From NCBI GenBank assembly GCA_903932695.1, contig CAIZGZ010000119.1:1-11149 (forward strand): a stretch of DNA of 11,149 bases, given 5' to 3'. This document shows, in pieces, positions 5,882-11,149 of this stretch. The translations under genes and the position numbers were made by a program. Numbering within the stretch: position 1 is the stretch's first letter; each line of letters opens with the position of its first letter. This stretch comes from an uncultured Actinomycetes bacterium. Lineage in GTDB: Bacteria; Actinomycetota; Actinomycetes; Nanopelagicales; Nanopelagicaceae. The notes below the pieces were generated by a model. That model saw nothing but the letters and a program-made list of their open reading frames with translations, searched no databases and was not told the DNA's origin.

Positions 5882-6313
5882 ATGTTTCTGGGCACTCACG
5901 AGCCAAAGCTCGACGAGAAGGGTCGCTTGATCCTGCCCGCCCGCTTCCGCGAAGAGCTCTCAGAGGGCCTCGTTATTACCAAAGGCCAAGAGCGCTGCCT
6001 CTATGTCTTTCCTATCGCTGAATTCACCGCGATCACAGAGCGCCTGCGCGGTGCGCCGGTTACCGAGAAATCTGCTCGTGACTACATGCGCGTCATGTTC
6101 GCCGGAGCTCACGACGAAGTTCCAGATAAGCAAGGTCGAGTAACAATCCCAAGCGGTCTGCGCACCTACGCAACCTTGGAGAAGGAGTGCGTCGTGATCG
6201 GCGCGAATACTCGGTTAGAGATTTGGGATGCAACCGCATGGAGCGCATACCTAGAAGACCGCGAAAAGGGTTTCGCGGATGTTTCTACGGAGGTGCTACC
6301 CGGCCTTTTCTAG
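5882..6313 (+). CDS. mraZ: Transcriptional regulator MraZ
   Basis: A 143-residue MraZ with two SpoVT/AbrB-type DNA-binding repeats: the first around residues 5-47 with DEKGRLILPARF (11-22), the second around 76-119 with DKQGRVTIPSGL (82-93). It begins MFLGTHEP and ends VLPGLF, as actinobacterial MraZ does. It forms ring oligomers and represses its own dcw operon through direct TGG repeats, which are present 80 bp upstream. GGGGAG about 6 nt before the ATG is a good ribosome binding site, unlike the leaderless genes to the left. The frame is open further upstream through the operator repeats, but that extension is low-complexity and has no family match. It heads the division/cell-wall operon and is followed by a 208-bp leader before rsmH. 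Confidence 0.95.
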   Translation: MFLGTHEPKLDEKGRLILPARFREELSEGLVITKGQERCLYVFPIAEFTAITERLRGAPVTEKSARDYMRVMFAGAHDEVPDKQGRVTIPSGLRTYATLEKECVVIGANTRLEIWDATAWSAYLEDREKGFADVSTEVLPGLF

Positions 6314-6352
6314 CCTCTTTTAACGAGCACAGGCTCCAAAGATTTCTTTGGG

Positions 6353-6431
6353 TAGGCCACCGCCGACTTCATAAACGACGCCACTTCCCCGGCGCCGTTT
6401 CCCCCAAGATCCGTCGGTCGGCGGTGACCTA
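6353..6431 (+). ncRNA. Structured rsmH leader, candidate mraW RNA motif
   Basis: An outer stem pairs 6353-6367 with 6417-6431 (14 of 15 positions; perfect 10-bp core CACCGCCGAC/GTCGGCGGTG). Nested inside, 6373-6382 pairs with 6391-6400 (9 of 10; AAACGACGCC/GGCGCCGTTT) around an 8-nt loop. No T-run follows. A conserved RNA called the mraW motif has been described in actinobacteria in the presumed 5' leader of mraW (rsmH), exactly this position; I cannot check the match to its consensus. It could be a cis-regulator of the downstream wall operon or an RNA-processing site. Confidence 0.6.
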
Positions 6432-6446
6432 GTTAAAGAAATTTCA

Positions 6447-6499
6447 CTGACCGAAGTTCTTTTACTTCAGATGAATACAGAGCAATGAGATTGACCGAA
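6447..6499 (+). other. Rest of the rsmH leader: weak hairpin and 8-bp direct repeat
   Basis: CTGA (6447-6450) plus AGT (6455-6457) can pair with ACTTCAG (6464-6470) as a bulged stem. TGACCGAA occurs twice, at 6448-6455 and 6492-6499. A five-codon ORF (6471-6488, MNTEQ) sits between them without a clear ribosome binding site. No convincing promoter is seen. All are weak signals. Confidence 0.25.
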
Positions 6500-6521
6500 T
6501 AACGAGAGAAAGGGGAAGCAG

Positions 6522-7481
6522 ATGAGCAAGTCACATATTCCAGTTGCGCTTGAACGTTGCATCGATCTTCTTACCCCTGCCATTGAATTTTCACTCAATA
6601 ACGATGCAGAGACCATCGTGATCGACGCAACTTTGGGTCTTGGCGGGCACACACGTGCATTGCTCGCCAAGTTCCCAACACTTCGTGTCATCGGAATTGA
6701 TCGCGACGAACATGCAATCGCCATCGCTCGAGTCAATGTTGAACCATTTTTAGATCGACTCACCATTGCTCACACAACGTATGACAACATCGCAGAGATT
6801 CTTGAAGAAAATAACCTTACTGCGGTCGCCGGAATTCTCTTTGATCTCGGTGTCTCATCTATGCAACTCGATGATGGTGAGCGCGGTTTTGCCTACTCTT
6901 ACGATGCACCTCTCGACATGCGAATGGATCAGAGCCAAGAGCTCACTGCGCAGCGAATTATCGATACATATGAGTACTCACAGCTCGTTCGGATTTTACG
7001 TATCTACGGCGAAGAGAAGTTTGCGCCACGAATTGCAGAGAAAATTATCGATGCAAGAAAAATCGGAGCCCTCACTTCGACCAAGCAGTTAGCCGATCTC
7101 GTTAAGGATTCAATCCCTGCGCCGGCTCGACGTACCGGCGGAAACCCTGCCAAGCGAACATTTCAGGCGCTTCGTATTGAAGTAAATCAAGAGTTGGCAG
7201 TCCTAGAACGTGCTATTCCAGCCGCGTTGGCCGCAATCTCAGTTAAAGGCCGAGTTGTCGTGATGTCATACCAATCTCTCGAAGACAAGATCGTGAAAGC
7301 AGATTTCGCAGCAGTGAGTGAATCAACCACGCCTCGTGGCCTGCCAGTAGAACTACCGGGGAGTGCCGCAAAGTTTGAACTCGTGATGCGCGGCAGTCAA
7401 GGCGCCGATGAGGCCGAGATTGCCAGCAACCCTCGCGCAGGCTCCATGCGATTGCGCGCGATAGAGAAGGTGGCCGCATAA
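6522..7481 (+). CDS. rsmH: 16S rRNA (cytosine1402-N4)-methyltransferase RsmH (MraW)
   Basis: A 319-residue S-adenosylmethionine-dependent methyltransferase that methylates N4 of C1402 in 16S rRNA, in the ribosomal P site. The Rossmann-fold SAM site shows DATLGLGGH (35-43) and GIDRD (58-62). The signature FDLGVSS (107-113) is followed by QLDDGERGFAYSYDAPLDMR, which is strongly conserved in the family, then the helical insert (about 140-200), KRTFQALRIEVNQEL (211-225) and SYQSLEDKIVK (249-259). Length is normal. AGGGG 6 nt before the ATG is a strong ribosome binding site. It is the second gene of the dcw cluster; the stop TAA shares its last base with the ATG of ftsL, indicating translational coupling. 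Confidence 0.97.
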   Translation: MSKSHIPVALERCIDLLTPAIEFSLNNDAETIVIDATLGLGGHTRALLAKFPTLRVIGIDRDEHAIAIARVNVEPFLDRLTIAHTTYDNIAEILEENNLTAVAGILFDLGVSSMQLDDGERGFAYSYDAPLDMRMDQSQELTAQRIIDTYEYSQLVRILRIYGEEKFAPRIAEKIIDARKIGALTSTKQLADLVKDSIPAPARRTGGNPAKRTFQALRIEVNQELAVLERAIPAALAAISVKGRVVVMSYQSLEDKIVKADFAAVSESTTPRGLPVELPGSAAKFELVMRGSQGADEAEIASNPRAGSMRLRAIEKVAA

Positions 7482-7918
7482 TGGCGCTCACCGAAATCGC
7501 ACCTTCGCAGTTTGTGGCATCGGGTTACTCAGTCAGCGCGCCGCTTCCTACGCCTGCTCGCACTATCCGCGATTTTGGGATTGCCCAGAAGACTCGTGCA
7601 GCACTCAAGCTGGTACCTGATCTCTCGGTCGACAATAGCGCGAGCGTTGATAACGGCAAATTCATCATGATCATTGCTAGTATCTTCGTTGCTGGACTTC
7701 TAGCACTACTTGCAATTAACACATCGCTTACTTCTGGCGCTTTCACCATGGAGAATATGAAACTCAAGCTGGCGGCGATGAATGACCAGCGCGATGCAAC
7801 ATTGAATCAGCTAGCGGCATATGCCTCACCTGATCAACTCGCAGCCCATGCAAAGAAACTTGGTATGAGCGCGCAGGAATCCAACAACTTTGTGAATGTA
7901 GCGGAACCTCAGCCATGA
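7481..7918 (+). CDS. ftsL: FtsL-like cell division protein
   Basis: A 145-residue bitopic membrane protein at the normal place of ftsL between rsmH and ftsI. The N-terminal 60 residues are cytoplasmic and proline/alanine-rich; one membrane helix spans about 61-80; the outside part (about 87-125) looks like a short coiled coil, ending in the region SPDQLAAHAKKLGMS, which resembles the end of septum-formation-initiator domains. FtsL proteins pair with FtsB/DivIC and FtsQ and activate FtsW-FtsI. Sequence similarity in this family is weak, so the call rests on topology and position. The start overlaps the rsmH stop by 1 bp (TAATG), and its stop overlaps the ftsI start (ATGA). Confidence 0.8.
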   Translation: MALTEIAPSQFVASGYSVSAPLPTPARTIRDFGIAQKTRAALKLVPDLSVDNSASVDNGKFIMIIASIFVAGLLALLAINTSLTSGAFTMENMKLKLAAMNDQRDATLNQLAAYASPDQLAAHAKKLGMSAQESNNFVNVAEPQP

Positions 7919-9705
7919 TGGAAGCGTCGGATTTTTCCCAACGTGTCCGGTTCTTGGTCATCGCAATGGTCTTTCTCTTCTCGCTCTTTGGAGTGAGGCT
8001 GATCTATGTCCAGGTGATTCATGCTCACGCTTATGTAAGCCGAGCAAATGCCGAGATGATTTCGACTTCCGTCTCTCTTGCACCACGGGGAACAATCACA
8101 GATATTAACGGAGTAGTTCTAGCCCGAAGCGATGCAGCAAAAAATATCGTGGTGGATCAAACAATGATCGTTGATCCAGCAAAGACTGCCGAGATCATCT
8201 CGCCAGCACTCAACATCCCGGCTCCAACGCTCCAAGCACTTCTCACCGGAGTTCGGCGATATCAAGTGATTGCGAAAGCGGTGACTCCCGCCGTGTGGGA
8301 TGCAATGCAGACTGCGATTAGTAGTTACAACACAACTGTCGAAAAGACCGCGGCTGGCTATGCGCAGCGAATCGTCGGATTCTTCTCGGAAAATACTTAC
8401 ACTCGCGAATATCCAACTGGATCACTCGTCGCATCTCTGGTTGGTTTTACAAATGCAGCGGGGCAAGGCGCCTCTGGCCTCGAGGCGAGTCTTAATTCAG
8501 AGCTCATGGGTGTCAACGGTCAATATGACTACGCCTATGGCGCTGGAACAATCATCCCGGGTTCTCAACAGATCGTGACCGCCCCGAAGCCAGGGACGGA
8601 TGTTCGATTGACGATCGATCGTGATGTGCAATGGGCGGCTCAAGATGCAATCACCGCTGCAGTGAAGTCGGCGAAAGCGCTCTCGGGAACGGTCATTGTC
8701 ATCAATCCAAAGACCGGCCAGATTCTTGCTCAGGCAAGTGCACCAACTTTTGATCCATCGCTTCCTAAAACCATCAAGGTAGATGAGTTGCGAAACCCAG
8801 CAGTCCAGGATGTTTATGAGCCTGGCTCAACCGGCAAGGTCATTACCGTTGCGGCAGCACTTGAGCAGGGGACTACTACGCCGACAAGTATTTATACGAT
8901 TCCCAATCGCTACAAAGCAGGTGGTCGAGTATTTCAGGATGATACAAATCATCCCACTGAGCATCTCACAACTGCAGGCGTCTTAGCAGTCTCCAGTAAC
9001 ATCGGCGCGATTCAAATTGGCGCGTCGATGCCGAGCGAGACTTTCTACAACTACCTTCAGAAATTCGGTATCGGTGCCAGCACTGGTTCAAATCTTGGCG
9101 GCGAATCAAATGGAATTTTGCATCCGGTCTCACAATGGTCAAACTCTTCGGCTCCGACGATGTCATTTGGTCAGGGCTATTCAGTAACGCCTATGCAGGC
9201 CACTATGGTCTTTGCGACCGTGGCAAATAACGGCGTTCGAGTAGCGCCCAATGTAATTGCGGGAACCTACGACGCAAACGGTAATTACACGCCATCAAAG
9301 CCCGGCGCAACAACCCAAGTGATTAGCGCGGATACCGCAACAAAAGTTCGCACAATGCTAGAAGGCGTGGTTTCGGCTGCGGGTACGGCCCCGGAAGCAG
9401 AGATTCCTGGGTATCAGATTGCAGGTAAGACAGGTACAGCGATGCGAGCTGATTCAACCTGTGGTTGTTACCGGGGATACACCGCATCCTTTATCGGAAT
9501 GGCCCCTGCTTCAAATCCACAATACGTGGTGAGCGTTGTGATTGAAAATCCTCAAGGTGCTCACTTTGGTGGAGTGATCGCTGCACCAGTGTTTAAAAAG
9601 GTGATGAGTTTTGTTCTTCAAAAAGAGGGAATTGCGCCAGCGCCAGCCACAACCGCGGCATACCCGTTGACTCAGGCGGAGCTAGATAAGGCGACGAAAC
9701 CATGA
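7915..9705 (+). CDS. ftsI: Septal peptidoglycan transpeptidase FtsI (class B PBP)
   Basis: A 596-residue class B penicillin-binding protein that cross-links septal peptidoglycan with FtsW. It has a short cytoplasmic N-terminus, one membrane anchor (about 13-35) and the dimerisation/pedestal motif RGTITDING (58-66). The transpeptidase domain carries the three active-site motifs: SxxK as Ser305-Thr-Gly-Lys308, SxN as Ser360-Ser-Asn362, and KTGT at 505-508. There is no C-terminal PASTA repeat, so this is the short actinobacterial form. CGC at about 517-519 adds a close cysteine pair in the extracytoplasmic domain; a disulfide or chance. The tandem ATG pair (7915, 7918) overlaps the ftsL stop, and the stop overlaps murE by 4 bp. 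Cells use it at the divisome; beta-lactams acylate the serine in this family. Confidence 0.96.
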   Translation: MMEASDFSQRVRFLVIAMVFLFSLFGVRLIYVQVIHAHAYVSRANAEMISTSVSLAPRGTITDINGVVLARSDAAKNIVVDQTMIVDPAKTAEIISPALNIPAPTLQALLTGVRRYQVIAKAVTPAVWDAMQTAISSYNTTVEKTAAGYAQRIVGFFSENTYTREYPTGSLVASLVGFTNAAGQGASGLEASLNSELMGVNGQYDYAYGAGTIIPGSQQIVTAPKPGTDVRLTIDRDVQWAAQDAITAAVKSAKALSGTVIVINPKTGQILAQASAPTFDPSLPKTIKVDELRNPAVQDVYEPGSTGKVITVAAALEQGTTTPTSIYTIPNRYKAGGRVFQDDTNHPTEHLTTAGVLAVSSNIGAIQIGASMPSETFYNYLQKFGIGASTGSNLGGESNGILHPVSQWSNSSAPTMSFGQGYSVTPMQATMVFATVANNGVRVAPNVIAGTYDANGNYTPSKPGATTQVISADTATKVRTMLEGVVSAAGTAPEAEIPGYQIAGKTGTAMRADSTCGCYRGYTASFIGMAPASNPQYVVSVVIENPQGAHFGGVIAAPVFKKVMSFVLQKEGIAPAPATTAAYPLTQAELDKATKP

Positions 9706-11149
9706 GCTCACTCCGCCCAATCAATGATTTCACACGTACTAGTTCAGAGTTACTTCGCTTCTTGGGGGCTCCGCAAGCAATCGCAGAGGTGATCTTCTCG
9801 GGTCTGGCTGATGATTCTCGAGAAGTAGAAAGTGGCGACCTCTTTATCGCGCTACCTGGAAAGACTCAGCATGGTGCAACCCACATTGATACCGCCATCG
9901 ATCGGGGGGCGGTGATCGTTCTTACGGATGCAGCTGGTGCGCAGATGATTGGCTCGAAGCTCCCGGTAATCATCGTCAGCGATCCCGCTATGTACGCCGG
10001 AGATATCGCGGCTTGGTTCTATCAGAGGCCGTTCCTTGCAATAGGCGCAGTTGGCATTACTGGAACGAATGGCAAGACAACGACGGCCACTCTCATCGAA
10101 CAACTGTGGAGCTTCGCCTCACGGCCTACCGGCCTCATCGGAACTACCGGAATTTGGATTGATGGCGAGCAATATCCGGCGAGATTCACCACTCCGCAAG
10201 CGATTACGCTGCAAGGGATAGCCGCCTCAATGGCAGAACGTCACGTGAAGAATATGGTGATGGAAGTGAGCAGTCATGCCCTTTCGCAGAAGCGAATCGG
10301 TGGAGCGCGTTACCTGATTACCGCATTTACTAATCTGACCCAGGATCATCTGGATTATCACGGAACGATGGAGAATTACTTTCTCGCTAAGAGCAAGCTC
10401 TTCACGCAGGAATATACCGACCTCGCTCTGATCAATATCGATGACCCTTACGGGCAGCGGTTAGCGCATTCGGCGCCAGTGCACGTTATCCGCATCTCTC
10501 GCAGCAATCCTTCCGCCGATTGGTACTACGACCGATACGAAGCGCTCCCACATGGCCGGGGATATCACGTTTCAATTCGAGGAGCTGGCGGAATTCTCAT
10601 CGAGGGACGACTGCCACTGCTTGGCGAACATAATCTCGATAATGCAATTTTGGCTATTGCGATCGCAGCAACAACAGAAGTGGATCCGATGGTGATTGCA
10701 GCACACTTAGATCAGCTCGTTGCTCCACCAGGTCGACTCGAACCCGTGGTTGTCGGTCAGAAATTTATCGCGCTGGTTGATTATGCGCACACGCCAGATG
10801 CCGTGGAACACGCGCTTGCAACCGCACGAACTCTTACCGAGGGAAAGGTTATTGCCGTGCTTGGTTGTGGTGGTGATAGAGATGGCGCCAAACGGCCACT
10901 CATGGGCGATGCTTTGATCGATGGTTCGGATATCGCAATCTTCACAAGTGATAACCCTCGTAGCGAAGATCCTGAAAAGATTCTCGATCAAATGATGGGC
11001 GCACACCCAGTGAGCGATAACCTCATTCGAGAGGCGGATCGACGTGGCGCGATTGCGATTGCGGTGACAGAGGCGCAAGCAGGCGACTGCATCGTTCTTC
11101 TTGGCAAGGGTCATGAAGTTGGCCAAGAGATCGCGGGAGTAAAGCTACC
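9702..11149 (+). CDS. murE: UDP-MurNAc-tripeptide ligase MurE (runs off right edge)
   Basis: An open frame of 482 codons without stop up to the window edge, missing only the C-terminal few residues. MurE is the cytoplasmic ATP-dependent ligase that adds the third residue to UDP-MurNAc-L-Ala-D-Glu. Order: N-terminal UDP-binding domain (DDSREV near residue 39), ATP-binding loop GTNGKTTT (121-128, Lys125), central domain with SSHAL and NLTQDHLDYHG, AKSKLF whose Lys230 is at the position of the carbamylated lysine, and the C-terminal domain with PGRLE, DYAHTP, and DNPR (417-420). DNPR is the motif of meso-diaminopimelate-adding enzymes; lysine-adding ones differ there. The ATG overlaps the ftsI stop by 4 bp (ATGA), so translation is probably coupled. 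murF, mraY and the rest of the cluster would be expected just to the right. Confidence 0.97.
   Translation, partial: MSSLRPINDFTRTSSELLRFLGAPQAIAEVIFSGLADDSREVESGDLFIALPGKTQHGATHIDTAIDRGAVIVLTDAAGAQMIGSKLPVIIVSDPAMYAGDIAAWFYQRPFLAIGAVGITGTNGKTTTATLIEQLWSFASRPTGLIGTTGIWIDGEQYPARFTTPQAITLQGIAASMAERHVKNMVMEVSSHALSQKRIGGARYLITAFTNLTQDHLDYHGTMENYFLAKSKLFTQEYTDLALINIDDPYGQRLAHSAPVHVIRISRSNPSADWYYDRYEALPHGRGYHVSIRGAGGILIEGRLPLLGEHNLDNAILAIAIAATTEVDPMVIAAHLDQLVAPPGRLEPVVVGQKFIALVDYAHTPDAVEHALATARTLTEGKVIAVLGCGGDRDGAKRPLMGDALIDGSDIAIFTSDNPRSEDPEKILDQMMGAHPVSDNLIREADRRGAIAIAVTEAQAGDCIVLLGKGHEVGQEIAGVKL

Noticed and set aside
6353..6431. Intrinsic terminator between mraZ and rsmH
   Set aside because: The stems have no T-run after them, and the outer arms are 49 nt apart.
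10656..10670. GCGATCGC octamer in murE and the many GATC/CGATCG sites in dnaE2, as in a HIP1-like or methylation signal
   Set aside because: Frequent GAT (Asp), ATC (Ile) and CGC/CGA (Arg) codons explain the density, and only one full octamer was noticed.
10707..11126. 139-codon minus-strand open frame inside murE
   Set aside because: It is antisense to strongly conserved MurE motifs and has no independent support.
9702..11149. Possible frameshift in murE
   Set aside because: I read the frame codon by codon from 9702 to the edge: it is open throughout with all family motifs in order.

Overview
The window reads as chromosomal DNA of an actinobacterium with moderate GC (about half by eye), few spacers and many leaderless-looking starts. 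The evidence is a DUF6504-DnaE2 pair and a DUF3040 membrane protein, both typical of actinobacteria, an actinobacterial LexA operator, and the order DUF3040-mraZ-rsmH-ftsL-ftsI-murE also found near the mycobacterial division cluster. The compact layout and moderate GC would fit a small-genome freshwater lineage (Nanopelagicales-like), but that placement is inference. The DNPR motif of MurE points to meso-diaminopimelate peptidoglycan.

Layout. Positions 1-372 (minus strand) hold the N-terminal part of an alpha/beta hydrolase whose end lies outside the window. A 114-bp divergent spacer follows. It holds a G-rich stretch, a 13-bp palindrome, a good sigma70-type promoter and a perfect LexA box that overlaps the start codon of the next gene. 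Positions 487-5231 are a tightly packed plus-strand operon: DUF6504 protein, error-prone DnaE2-type polymerase III alpha subunit, and DinB (polymerase IV). Gaps and overlaps are only a few bases, so all three are probably expressed together as an SOS mutagenesis cassette. No imuA' or imuB gene is seen; an apparently catalytic DinB sits at the end of the operon.

A DUF3040 gene (5286-5645) has its own leaderless-type promoter and ends in a clear intrinsic terminator (5684-5709), which separates the SOS cassette from the division and cell-wall (dcw) cluster. That cluster starts with five 10-bp direct repeats (5751-5800) that look like MraZ operators. Then come mraZ, a 208-bp leader containing a nested two-stem structure at the position of the actinobacterial mraW RNA motif, and rsmH. 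The genes ftsL, ftsI and murE follow with start/stop overlaps; murE runs off the right edge.

How they work together. The left operon should be kept off by LexA and, after DNA damage, would provide translesion polymerases that contact the sliding clamp. The right operon makes the MraZ regulator, a 16S rRNA methyltransferase, the FtsL-like and FtsI components of the septal wall machinery, and the ligase adding the third amino acid of the peptidoglycan stem peptide. The most interesting points are the composition and operator geometry of the SOS cassette, the five-fold MraZ repeat, and the structured rsmH leader.
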